A stretch of DNA of 64,000 nucleotides from Sphagnum compactum (lineage: Eukaryota; Bryophyta; Sphagnopsida; Sphagnales). The notes under the pieces were generated by a model that did no database searches, was not told the origin of the DNA, and saw only the letters and a program-made list of their open reading frames with translations. Shown here piece after piece: positions 12,633 through 24,319 of this stretch (position 1 is the stretch's first letter; the number at the start of each line of letters is the position of its first letter). Where the stretch lies: positions 23,736,213-23,800,212 of the forward strand of contig OZ234493.1 of the NCBI GenBank assembly GCA_965153455.1, written 5' to 3'. A program made the position numbers and the translations under genes.

Positions 12633-14014
12633 TCAAAGTTTAGACAAAGGATGAGATGAAAGTCTCATTGAGATGCGCCCTTGAGCAACAAACTTCCGAG
12701 AAGCGATGTCACGAAGGTCAACAGACACAGTCACAGTTTCACCTTGTTGCAGTAGTTTTGCCTCCACCTCCACTTCTCTCTGTTCAAGGTCCAAAACCAT
12801 CACAAACTTACACCCCTCAGCACACCTTTACATTAAGATTCTTCAATTGCTGGTGAAAGTGAAAAAACTAGGGTGCAACTGGGAAGCCAAAGATGCATAG
12901 TAAATCAACAAAATACACAATTGCAAGCAAGTTTACATCAGCTGGAGCTGCTGCAATGTAAGAGATGTTCATGTCCGTGGTGACCATCGATCTGCTGGGA
13001 CCAATGAGGCTTAAGCTTGCAAGAGTCCCTGACAGGTCAACCAGTGAGGCGATAACACCTCCATGCATTGTCTGATACCGGTTCTGCACACATGAATGGG
13101 CTTCAATCCTCCTTGAGAAATCTACCCTTCACAGCATGAGCAGGTGCTTGCAACCCCTAATAATATGGAACTCCTGACAATCTTACATGCATACCAAAGC
13201 GTTGCTCCCTGCTGAACACAGATTGCAGAGTCCACACAAAGCCCTACCGTCGCTTGTACTAAGATGTCTAAATCTTGTACAGATTACTAGGTAGAAAAGA
13301 ATTGGCAGACTATTACTTTGCTATGAAGCAATTCTCAAGCAAGCCCTGAAAGCAAAATGTGGCAAGACAAAAATCAAGATCACAAGTTGCAAGATCAATA
13401 CCCCTAGGATGAGACTTGCATGCATTCAGAGAAACGCTGCAATAAAAAATCCTAATCTGCAGCCTTTTCCGCCTGTTAAGCTTTTTCCAGAATCACGAAT
13501 TCAGTGTTTCTATAGACGTACTCTTTAGTGCAAATCAGTTTAATATCCTCCCTTAGATTGTACTTCCAAAAGCTTAATCCCGTGTCGAGACTCTGTGATT
13601 AATGACCGAAATCTGAGCACACCGATTCCTCGGTTGTTCCGCCATTTCCCAATCTACATTGTCGCTATTGTGGCGAATAATACGGGCACTAAAAAACAGA
13701 GCAGAATTCAGCATCACGGAAGACAGTGAGCTTAACACTCGAAACGGGAGCAGGAACCAAACTTCAAAGCAGCAGGAACGGGAGAGTCGAGAGCAATTAC
13801 TTACAGTGAGGCGGGCCGCAACAGGAACGGTGAAGACGACATGACCAGGCTGAAAGAACAGAATCTGCATGTCCTTCGCATACAACATGTCATGAAATCC
13901 GACCATCTCGAACTCCGGCTCCAAACCCCCTCGTGCGCGGGAATTCATTCCCTCAATAAATGTTTGCGGCGTTGCCTGTCCATCCTCCCTCGATGCACCA
14001 CCTTCTGACACCAT
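12633..14014 (-). CDS. Acyl-CoA thioesterase, ACOT13-like hotdog fold
   Basis: Predicted to hydrolyse acyl-CoA thioesters. Three exons on the minus strand: 14014-13805, 13083-12937 and 12779-12633, all phase 0, giving 167 aa, the usual size for single-hotdog 4HBT enzymes. The key motif is in exon 2: N71, H77-G78 and D86 in NRYQTMHGGVIASLVDLSG, with the same spacing as the catalytic Asn/His/Asp of human ACOT13. The core strand TDMNISYIAAAP follows, and exon 3 gives the closing sheet (VEVEAKLLQQGETVTVSVD, FVAQGRIS). Start: ATG 14014 is preferred. An in-frame ATG at 14122 would add 36 residues, mostly Lys/Arg/Glu from a CT-rich leader, which looks like untranslated sequence but might serve as a targeting extension. 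Donor GTAAGT after exon 1 is consensus. Compartment (peroxisome, plastid or mitochondrion) cannot be decided: the C-terminus SHPLSKL ends in SKL, a canonical PTS1, which favours peroxisomes. Confidence 0.9.
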
Positions 14015-15316
14015 CGTTGCTCCTCTGTTTCTCTCTTTCTTTCTTTTTCTCTCTTTCTCTCGCTCGAGCTTTGCAATCGTCAAAGCTCGAAAACCCTCGA
14101 CCCTGGAGACATGGGTGATCATCGAGCGTGCCCTTACACTCACGCTTCCTTACTTTGTTTGGATATAAGTCATCCATTAGTTTGGATGTAATCATTCATA
14201 TATGATGAATAGATTGAAAGTAAAGAACTAAAGTAGAAAGTAGTGAAAACCATAAGTGTGCCATGTGATTATAGTAATTATCGGTTTGTGTTATCGATCA
14301 TTTGTAGCCTTTCGATTTAGTTCGACGAGTTCATCTCATGGCCCAAATTGTTTCATCGAAAGCGTTGTGGTTGTTCCACCATCGGATGCATGCATAATTT
14401 TGCAGTCTGATGGCCTAGGTGTTTCACCCAAAGCAGAAAGCTCGACGCAAGGACATTTTCTTACTTTCGCTGAAAGAGAATCGGACGACAACGGCACCTA
14501 TTTCTTTTTGCTAGAAGCGGAATGAAGGTAGGCAAAATGTTTGTCAATGATCCTCATTCTACTCATCTCTCTATGCCGCATATGTGTCTTGTTGTGTCAT
14601 TGCACATTATTGTTGTGTGTGTTGTTTTTATGGCTATTTCTTTGCAGTTTGGAGAAGGTTTGTTGTCGTTGATGTGTTGTGAGCTTTCAAGCGCTTTGGG
14701 ACCTATTCTTCTGGCGTTGTTTCTCTGCACATTGAGGCACTAGCTATTAGTGGTTCTTGCTTGTAGATCGTCATCATCAGCACGAATTTTGTGTTGTTTT
14801 GTTGGGTGTGGTGCTTCATCGCATGAGTGCTATGGGTTCATCTTTGCGACTTTAGTGCTATAGATGTGTTTCTGCTTATGGCAATCTCCATGGCTTTTGT
14901 GCTTTCTCTACATTATAGCTACTCCTACATTGCAGATGTTCCTACATTGCACCTGCTCTTACATTGTGATTCTTCTACGGCATGGATCCTTTTTTTTTGT
15001 GTGCAAAATTTCTAAGTGGTTTTAATGTTTGTGTGTTTTGTGTTGTTTGCAGGGTTTTTGGTTTTGTGATCTTCTATGTCGAATCTACACAGATTTCATG
15101 CATTCTGCAAGGATGTGGCCTTTTGTGTTTTATTTTCATTTTGTGTGTATTGGTTTTAATTTTCTTTGTTTTTTTTTAACAAAATTGGAGTGTTGTATGT
15201 GCATTACACGTGTGTCTCTATGGTTGCAACCACGAGCAGGTTCCTATAACATATTCATTCCTTCTTTCTTCTGTTTTTTTTTCTGTTTTGTTTTGTTTTG
15301 CGCAATGTCTAGTGCC

Positions 15317-15415
15317 TCCTATTGGGTTTTTTTCTAGTTTTACATTTGATCCTATTGGGTTTTGTTCTGGTTCTACATCTCGTCCTGTTGGGTTTTGTTC
15401 TGAATCTACATCTGA
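15317..15415. repeat. Three 33-bp tandem repeats
   Basis: Units begin TCCTATTGGGTTTTGTTCTG and start at 15317, 15350 and 15383. The period is exactly 33 bp, so any frame crossing it is preserved (for example PIGFCSGSTSR, PVGFCSESTSD in one plus frame). No ATG precedes that frame, so coding is not claimed. Confidence 0.8.
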
Positions 15416-17343
15416 TGCTAGTGATTTAATGTGGTCAACTTATGGTTGTGACATATTTGTTAATTATGTTGGTAGTGGTCAATTTTTTGTTATTTCTTCT
15501 TCTATTTCTGAAAATGTCTATGAATTCCTTGAATTGCATGCTCCTATATGTAGTCCTAATGTGTTTGTTCAATATTTTGATCTCTCCATTTCTCTAGGCC
15601 TTCAACAGTATGGCATCCCTTCAAGTTCATATTCTACATATGATGTTTTTGTTCATCCTTTTACATTCAATGTTGTTTTTTGTGCATCCAATTCCATTAG
15701 GTGTCCTACCTCTATTATTGTGTCTTCTACATTAGATTGTTAGATGACTCGTGTTTCCAATTTTGGTGATGCCATGTTTTCTAGTTTCAAAGTTGGAGAG
15801 GGGATAAAACCTAATTCTCTTATTAAGGATCTTGAAGCCCCCCCCTTAGACTTCCATTCACTAACTATGTCATTTGTTGCCACTAGTGACCTAGTATTCT
15901 AGTATCCAACCCCCACATGTAATATGATCCTTTAGCTTTTTGCTGAAAACTCATATTGTATTTTAGGTCATCATTGAAAGTTTGAGTGAATGAACATTTG
16001 CTGGCTTGTTTATACATGTATCAACCATTAGAGGAAGTGGTCCTAGTAACCATTGACCTTTCCACTCATAGGTTGGTGAAATGTGCCAATATCATTGCAG
16101 TGGATTTGGTCAATGATTTGGTGAATTGTGCCAATGCTTGAGTTTGTTGACATATGACTAATGAGTTTTGGCATGAATCCACCAACATATACAAGGTTAA
16201 AAGTCTATTATATTTCCACTAATTGACTTAATTTCCAAAAGGTGATGATCAAACAACCACCCACACCTAGTTTGCACCCATTAATCTTCCATTCTAGAGT
16301 GCACCCTTGTGCATATCCCACTGTTATTGCCCTAGATGGGTGGCAAACTAATTTTTAGATATTCACAAATTGAGTTAACATATGTGGAAGGTTGATCTTA
16401 CCTTCCAATACTCCAATTGAAACAATATGCTTAGTCTTTTTAACTTGGATGTTTTTGTTGGGTCATTACAATAAGGTCGACCCCTAGCTAGCCATGTTGT
16501 TTGTGCTGCAGTTGCACGATATATTTCATCAACTATCCTCCTTTGTGGTGCCATCCCTTCTTTTCGCACTCCATCAAATGAAGACGTGTTCTGACGATAA
16601 CACTACACCAAAATGCATCCTAGTTCACTATTTTGATGGGCTAATCAAAAGTTGGACTTGTGAGGCATCCCCAACTAATTAATATGAATAATAAGTACCC
16701 CAAGTTTATAATGGGGGAACAAATTAAAATAGCATCAAGTGCACAAGTGTGGGAATGGGGTGTGATATAGCTCACCACCCCTATGAGCAAATTTGTTGAC
16801 TAATGGACAGCTGTTACATGCATGTTATCCCTCATTTTGCTGCATGAATATTGTCATACAAAATCATCCAGGGAGAACAAAATGAAATTCTTATCCAAGG
16901 CTACCTAGAGAGGAATCCTGGTCCAGGGATATAAATACATATTTAGAGGTCCTCAGGAGGGAAGGGAGTTTCTTTAGTGTTTTTTTCTCACATTTAGAAT
17001 CTGTTTGTTGCACTGCAGACTGTGCATTCACCAGACAATATATCTAATTCGGAGACAATTGTTGTACTATTCTTAGCATACACACACACACATATATGCA
17101 CACATACACGTGCATTTGAAGGACATTGTTTGTAATTAGGTACATAGATTGCAACAAATCTATCTGTTCAAACTGTTGCAAGCATCGTCTAAATTGTACA
17201 TATATGTACATACATGCGCATCATTTTCTGATTTTACTCACAAGTGCTCCTCGTATTAGCAGAGAGGGTTGTTAATGAATAGATTGCAATAGAATCGAGC
17301 ATGTTCAAAACTGTTGCCAAGGATCTTCCGATTCATTATGTAC

Positions 17344-17476
17344 ATGAATATGCTCTTGTGTTTTAAAATGCAATTTTGGTAACCAAGCAGAGAGAGGTAC
17401 CTAATACAGCATGAATATGCTTTTGTGTTTTAAAATGTAATTTTGGTAACCAAGCAGAGAGAGGTACCTAATACAG
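17344..17476. repeat. 67-bp tandem duplication
   Basis: ATGAATATGCTCTTGTGTTT at 17344 recurs at 17411 with only a few differences, both copies running through AACCAAGCAGAGAGAGGTAC and CTAATACAG. Near identity suggests a recent event. Confidence 0.9.
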
Positions 17477-17871
17477 TACAAATATGTACATACATAGAAA
17501 GGTCTACAGGATCTCCGCAGCAAAATGAATACATGTGCAGCTTGTTCTATTCTCTATGTTGGGTAGGCCAAATACTCACTTCTTTTTTTTCCTTGTGGTT
17601 GGTTGTTGGTGTTCATGGGTTTTTGTGGAAGCAAGGAGGAATTCAACAAGACCCATCCTGAATTCTCTGCAAGTATTTTTATTTTTATTTTGTCGTTGGA
17701 TTTTTTCCCTGGGTTTGCTTGTTCAAGGATCTAGGATGGAAGCCGAATTGAAAACAAAGACCCAGCTTGACATTGAGAAAAGCATTATGTACTACTTGGG
17801 CACCCATAGTTACATTTCTTTTCAGTTTGAGGCTGTGGTGATGTAAGTGTGCTGGTGAGTGAAGAAGGTAG

Positions 17872-19403
17872 ATGAGCATGATGAGCATGGCATTGAGGAA
17901 CCCACAAGCTAGATCAACATCATCTTCCCCACCACCTGGGAAAGATGAAGATGGAAAGGATTCATCTTCTTCTCTTGCTCATGATGAAGCTGGAATGGAG
18001 AATAGTTGCACTTTTCTCATGGCCTTGCAGGTAATATAATAATTGTGCTAATTTCAGTCTGCTGCACACAAGGCGTGTCAAAAGATTTATGTGTGTTTTG
18101 CAGGAGCTCAATTACATCATGAGTACCAAATTGCACTCATTAAGGGTTCCTTCTGTTGATGCTCCAAGTTTCATGAATGTGGCTGGGAAGGAAGTAAGAG
18201 AAGTGGAGTGAATTGCATAACCGTAAGAATGTGTGGATTCTTTTATCTGGAGATAGCAACTTATTTCCATTTGGTTTGGATTCATATATGTGCAGCTGAA
18301 GAATTTTTGTTCTGGGTTGTGTTCTCTACCTTACAGGAGCTCCAGAGTTTGCGGCCACGGCTTTATTCGGCAGCTGAGCATTGTGAATCTTCTTATCTGT
18401 ACAACCACCAGAAACAAGTGTAAGAATCATGTGCTGGGAAGCCCAAATTTTTTTTTCCCTCTTGTTGGTCGCTTTATGTGCATTGAAACAATAGCATAAA
18501 GACTTCAGGGCTTTTTCTGGGAGAAAACAGCAGTAGAATTTGAGTGTTTTCTTATAAAAATGGTATGGTGTTCAATCCCTTTGTACAGGGTGCTTGACCA
18601 CCTGAAGAACTATTCAATGAAGGCACTGGTGAATGTGGTTGACCATTTGAGCACAGTTGCATACAAGCTCAATGGTCTTCTTGTGCAGCAGACAACACAT
18701 GTTAGTGCAGCTGATCTCCAGACAGCAGCTCTTGCACAGGTAAATTCACGGTCTCCGTATATTTTTCAAAAAAGAAATTATGTAAGTGTAAGCATTCAAT
18801 CATGTATCAAATAACCTGTGGCAGAGCTTGTGTATTGTAGCGTTTTCGTTCCTGCCAAGAGCATTGTGACCGGGAGGGGCTGAAGCAGCAAACTATGGCC
18901 AAGACCATGCCTGTCACATCTAGGCACTATGCTCTTCCAGGTGTGAACCTTCTTCTGTTGATGATCCTTTTCTTCTTATTATTCTTATTATACCACTCTG
19001 CTCAATGCTCAATGTGATGCCCGATAGGGTTTGTTTATAGACCACATTGTTGTGAGATCCTGCATAAGCAATTCAGCAGTGCTCATAACATGTGTTCTTG
19101 GAAGAGAATTGTTGCATGTAGACATTTCTGCTAAGTCTCCATGATGTTTTTCCAGTCTCAATAATCATGCCTTACAATTTCTCCTGACCACTCCTACAAA
19201 ATAGTAAGAATTGAACAATTTCCATAGCGCTGCATGGTACTTGTGTTGCAGATCACGCAAATCCCATTGCTGACTTGGCTGGAAAACATGCTGGCCATTA
19301 CTGTACATTGTTGCGGGAATCTTTTGATTTTCAAACTAGCCAACCCCACAAACTCAGAAACTTCCACAACCACCATCACCTCGACCACAGACACCACCAG
19401 TAG
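17872..19403 (+). CDS. ABI-like (ABIL) subunit of the SCAR/WAVE complex
   Basis: ABIL proteins are the plant Abl-interactor subunits that hold together the SCAR/WAVE complex, which activates ARP2/3 actin nucleation at the plasma membrane. Exons: 17872-18030, 18104-18193, 18337-18419, 18589-18739, 18841-18940, 19252-19403. Family sequence is clear: ELQSLRPRLYSAAEHCE, LKNYSMKALVNVVDHLSTV, AYKLNGLLVQQ and RFRSCQEHCDREGLKQQ, corresponding to the N-terminal helical WAVE-binding region. The protein is 214 aa without exon 2 and 244 aa with it. Exon 2 (90 nt, phase 0 at both ends) inserts 30 residues between MALQ and ELQSL, where homologues I recall are continuous, so it may be a cassette. The last exon is His-rich (NFHNHHHLDHRHHQ) and stops at TAG 19401; the Ser/Pro-rich middle and basic tail of angiosperm ABILs are absent, so a further spliced 3' exon may have been missed. 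Confidence 0.82.
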
Positions 19404-21233
19404 GAAGCTGCTTCTGGTAATCATTCAGGAATCAGCATGTATTTTCTGTTAAGCACTTAGAAGTCAATGTAGCAGATAGACTAATTATTGCCATCATGCT
19501 TTTCTTATCAAGCAATTCTTTGTGAACTGTATTTCAGATTTGTCTTTGTTGTTTCTATGCTTTTGGTACAAGTTTGTTTGTTCTTTGGGAGCGCTCAGGC
19601 AATGTTTGACATTTCCTTTTGCCTTTTCCCACCATCAGTTAAAAGTCTGTTCAGTGGGTTTCTCTTGTTTCCAGTGATGATGCTCTGTGGTTGAACATCA
19701 TGTGGCAATAAGGATTCAATGGGTCACAATTTGCTACAGTATAATGAATGATGCACAATATTGCAAATGTATTCCAGAAATGCTTGGAAATCTAACATGC
19801 TCATAGCATCGACATATCTTTTGACAAATTTTCCCAAAGGTGTTGGCTGTAAATATGTTGCCAGTTGGGTTGGGTAACATGTGTCGGTAACGGCCTCCAC
19901 CATCTGGACTTGAGTGAAAGTCCTTAAAAAATCACTGTCAGTGGGATGGCAACCTTCTGATTGACAACTCTTGATGGGAGCCTTGCTTGGGACCAGTGTG
20001 TCAATGAAAAGAAAATGTTGCAGTCCTGTCCACATAGTCTCTATTGGTAACAAGGACTTTGGATCATGTTGCATGATCCATCATTGTCTTGGCTCCAGTG
20101 AAATTGAATGTGAGATGTCCTGGTACATTTCATTTCATCTGAGCCATGAAGAGCACTTTTCCAAGTTGGGATTTTCACCCCCCTTACTTGTATCATGGAT
20201 TGGGTTGAGAACGTGCAAAGCTCATGTTTTAGTTGAATTTGTGAACTTGAGTTGAACATCACAGACACACAATATACAATACACAATAGGAACCGTAATT
20301 ACTCTCTCTCTAATTTGGACACCCGGGGAAGTCACTCCTTTGTATGTTTATAGAAATGATCTTCAAAAGCAAACTTCTGCAACTAAAATAGTAGCTAATA
20401 GCTAAAGCTCAATTTCAGGTCTTCTCAATGAGAATTCAAATCAAGGGGATGGAGAGTTTTAATGCCTCCACTACATTCTATTCTCTCCCCTTTCATACAA
20501 TTCCCAATACTGAGAATGGTCACTAAAAGGAGTCTTTGCTAGCTCATGTGGATCATACGGATTTGCGCTTTGTCCAAATACATTGTGCGAATACATAATA
20601 GTAATGCATGTCCATTGTTTTAGCTATTTATTGTGATATCCAGCGGTTACCTTGCTGGTATCCTATGGGTATCATAGCAATTTGTTTTTTTAAAAGTAAA
20701 AAATTCATGATTTTTATTATGGGCAATTCCTTCAGGCCAAGGCATTCCCAAAATAACGGCCTCGAGGCCAGAACCAAGGGCTCGTTATTTTGGGCCTTTG
20801 GGTTCAAATGCTTATTATTTCAAGAACGACCCAGCCCTAGTACATTATGCTACACAAAACTTATTCGCTCTCGATAAGTATTTCGATAAATATGTGTTAT
20901 TTGTGCTATTTGGCCATTTCAATCAAAAGTGGCTACATTTGATGGGTTAATTGGGTTTGTAGATAAAGTAGAGTATGTCCATGACATCAATATTGAGGTG
21001 CTTGAAAAAAAATTAATTATTTGTAAAAGCATTTTTTAGGTCTAATTTAAGTATTTATAAGTAGATTTTTAAAAACATGATTACAACAATTTAGCTTTTG
21101 AAGTTCACATAAACAAGAGTTTCAAAATAATGTACTCAAAAAAATATTATTATCTTTATAAAATTATTTATTTATTAGTCATTTTATTTAGAGACCTAAT
21201 ATTTTTTTGTTTACATTATTTTTTGTGTATACT
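19404..21233. other. 3' flank and AT-rich spacer
   Basis: Presumably contains the 3' UTR or missed 3' exons of the ABIL gene. After about 20280 the sequence becomes AT-rich. No domain-bearing frame was found on either strand: the 116-codon minus frame at 19724-20074 and the plus frame at 19971-20255 overlap and show no known motif. Confidence 0.45.
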
Positions 21234-21745
21234 TTACGATGCTTTCACCTCCAAACATTTGTAATTAAAATAAAAAGATAAGGAAAAAAGGACAATTCTG
21301 ACTTGATTGGAATGACTCCCAATTATCCCATTGATTACCTTAATGGTTGATATAAATCCTTTATAAATAGTAGATAGCCATTTAATCCAAAAACTACAAA
21401 ATCCCAAGGCTTGCATACAAGTTGAAAAGAAAAAACTTAATTTATTTTATCAAATCTTTTTTCAAAGTCAAGCAACAAAAAGCTAGACTATGGACATCCT
21501 GATTCGTGGCCTCTTGAGCCAAAAAGATATTATCCACAATGTTACAACTTATCATAAAACCCATTTGATTTGGTTGGATTATTGATAGAATATGCTCTTG
21601 GAATCTTTTAGCTAGGAGTTTGGTGAAGATCTTCTATATGTTGCCTAAACATGTTATTTGGGTGCTAATTCCCAATTTGAACTTGGTCACTTGTTTTGGG
21701 GATGACAATTATAATGCCTTTGTGCAAATGGAACTCTAGAGGATT
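21234..21745 (-). mobile_element. Decayed non-LTR (LINE) reverse transcriptase
   Basis: Minus-strand translation gives, in order, LINE reverse transcriptase landmarks in several frames: GIIIVIPKTSDQVQIGN (about 21706-21720 inward), TQITCLGNI, KIFTKLLAKRFQEHILSIIQ, PNQMGFMISCNIVDNIFLAQ, LLLDFEKRFDKIN, and then MQALGFCSFWIKWLSTIYKG with STIKVING (about 21416-21300). These match palm/finger blocks around the LLDFEKAFD and ALGFG..W segments of plant LINEs. Multiple stops and frameshifts separate them, so the copy is dead. The YADD block, endonuclease and 3' tail were not found, and the ends are unknown. Confidence 0.85.
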
Positions 21746-24319
21746 GAATGTGCATAATAGAGTTGTGATGCATAAATAGATGTTGTTATTGCTTCAAATT
21801 AATAACTATGAAAGTGAATATTACTAACTATTTGAAATTCATGCCTATCAATGATACCTAGTTGATTTTTAAATCCCACGAATTTTATTATGCCCAAAGG
21901 TTTTACAAGGATGTTCACATGTTGTTTTGCAATGGGAATGCGTATTAGCTTGATTTTTCTTTTATGTTTATTTCTTCATATGAAGTGGTTGCAACTTTAT
22001 ACAGTTAGTCCTAGCTTGCAAGACGTCATTTTTATGGCATTATTCACTAACTTTAAAGTGCTTTGAATATCACAAAGTTATAACAATGTTAATCCATGAT
22101 TTTCAATTTTCAATTCATGTAATAACCATTTAATCCATTTATTTTGTAGTGCCAAAATGATTCCCAACCATTATTTTGATGTTTTGAAAAGTCAAATCAC
22201 CTCTTATTGAAGACTATGATCTAGATTTGAAAATATGTTTTGGAGGACTACACTAAGGTGCATTCATGGGTGGGGTATCACAACAAGAACCATGACACCA
22301 TTTTGTCATGTCTCCTAAGTCTTGAAGCAAAATGAATGTTTTGAAATGTTAAACAATGAAAGGGGACATGTATGTTTAAGCTTTCAACCAATAAGTATTA
22401 TAATGAATGATTAAAATCAATTGAACAAATTTTGAATGTCATGTTCAAGTATAAACCAAAAAGGAATGCAAGAATGACATTTTTAAAATAACACTATGAT
22501 TTGGAGTGTCAAAACCCTATTAGAAACATAAAATAATTTCTTTTTATTTTTGCACCCACATCTCCTATAATTCTTTTCAAACCTTTGGAATGTAATTTTG
22601 TAATTAACAAAGTTAGTTTGATTATCCTTATTAACACAACCTTTTTTATGAAAAAAAATCCAAGATTCTAACATCAATTCCACAAAATCTAATGATTTAT
22701 TAGACTAAAAATTTATGCCATCATATAAAACATAATTTATTCTATTTTTGATTAAAATATGGAGCAATTTGAACAAATATTAAATTATTCCTATTGATTC
22801 TTTTTCGATAAAATTGTGTAGTGAGACACAGTTCCTAAGCCATCTTTCAAAACATTTAAAGACATATTTTAATCATCCAAATCATGAAAAATCACCATAA
22901 TTTTAATAAAAGAATATATGAATATCTAATGGAAAAAAAAAATCTACCAAATGCATTATTTCATAAATGTAATGATCATTCAAAGTAATGTCTTGGGACA
23001 AGACATTCCTTTTGTGTACCTCCACCATTCATCGTGAAAGCTTTTGGATTAAAATTCATATGAGGAAGTTATGAATGCACAAAATAATGAGATTCATAAC
23101 TTGACAATTTTGGCAATTCCCGCATGAGAGTTCTTAAAATGTTTTTTCATTTTAATGTAGTCTATATTGCCATCTATAGAGTATTATAAGGAGGAGAGTG
23201 GTGATTCCTCCCCAATTCAAATTGTGGTGTGCTTGTGAGTTGCTCATGATTCATTCATGCATCATTTTGATTCCAATTTGTGCTAACCACTTCTTTCTTG
23301 GCTTGTGCAAATTGACTTCACCTTGAGTTGAACTTTTTGAACAATCCCATCAAAAAGTTTCACATCCACTTTTTGCCTTAGTGCATGAAGCTTAAAAATG
23401 TGTCTAAGGCCTTCAAATATTTTGGAACACACCACGTTGGAAGATTTAACCCAATTGCTTGTGAAAAGGCTTTGGGGCACATCACCACTATTATAAACTT
23501 CCAAAACACCTTACTACCCACCAGCATGTTAGCACAACATGTGATAAAATGTAATTTCTTTTTATATGTCAAAAAAAGGTTAAGGGTTATTGCAATTTGA
23601 TGGTAAAATCATTAAATCAAGATTGTGTTCATTAATTCCATAAATAAAAATCCAAATATGACATTTAATATTCAAATCATCATCATTATTTTGACAACTA
23701 AACAAGAAAAATAATTTAGATGCAACTTATTGATTGACACATGACATTAATAGATTAGGCCAACTTTGAAGGAACAAAGAACATGTATTAAACTTTATGT
23801 GATTTGTATGAGCTGTCACAACCTTGATGTCAAACTCACAAAAAACTTATGCTACACATACCACCTTGCTTGCATGAAAATAGTTCGCAAAAATAAAATT
23901 ACACACCAAATAAAAACAAAAATCTGTTAAAAAATAGAAGAATTTGCAACTTGCAAGTGCAACTAATTTTTAGTCATAAACAACATTTATAACGAACAAA
24001 TTATTAACTCTTTTCTAAAAATTGCATAAAACATTGCTTACAAATTTGGATGAAGTCAACAGTCAACACATACACTTCATTTGTATCTAACCTATATATC
24101 CTATGCAACTAAGGTGATTCCTATGCAACCAAAATGGTTGGACTTTGCATTGTGCTATATGTATAATTAGCAATAAATGTTGATATGACAAATGGTGTAT
24201 TTATATAACATTGGTTAATTAAATAACAATATGTCCCAATATAAGGTTATCTTTGTGGACAAACGATCATTTGTCACATGTCATTCTAATTAGTTTAGGC
24301 TAGTAATTAAGCCTAGGTA

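Larger units (their letters stand above)
14015..17871. other. Upstream and repeat region, no supported gene
   Basis: The first 200 bp or so should hold the thioesterase promoter and leader, with a pyrimidine-rich run at about 14025-14065 on the plus strand. Beyond this are T-rich open frames (14256-15743) that open on non-ATG codons or lack any domain. The region also contains a 33-bp tandem repeat (15317-15415), a run of eight C at 15838-15845, a 67-bp tandem duplication (17344-17476) and CA-rich microsatellite at about 17081-17106. From about 17500 it becomes the leader of the ABIL gene, with a 36-codon upstream ORF (ATG 17736, TAA 17844-17846). Confidence 0.5.

Noticed and set aside
13574-14143. 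189-codon minus frame treated as one exon
   Set aside because: It runs through the thioesterase exon 1 donor GTAAGT into intron; only 14014-13805 belongs to the protein.
15210-15743. 177-codon plus-strand frame
   Set aside because: Opens on GTG and the first ATG comes after the repeat, with no recognisable domain. Kept only as a repeat observation.
17736-17846. 36-codon ATG frame before ABIL as the true N-terminus
   Set aside because: It stops at TAA before the ABIL ATG and is in another frame; treated as a leader uORF.
23283-23600. Overlapping frames on both strands in AT-rich DNA
   Set aside because: No motif, mutual overlap, and no splice-compatible neighbours.
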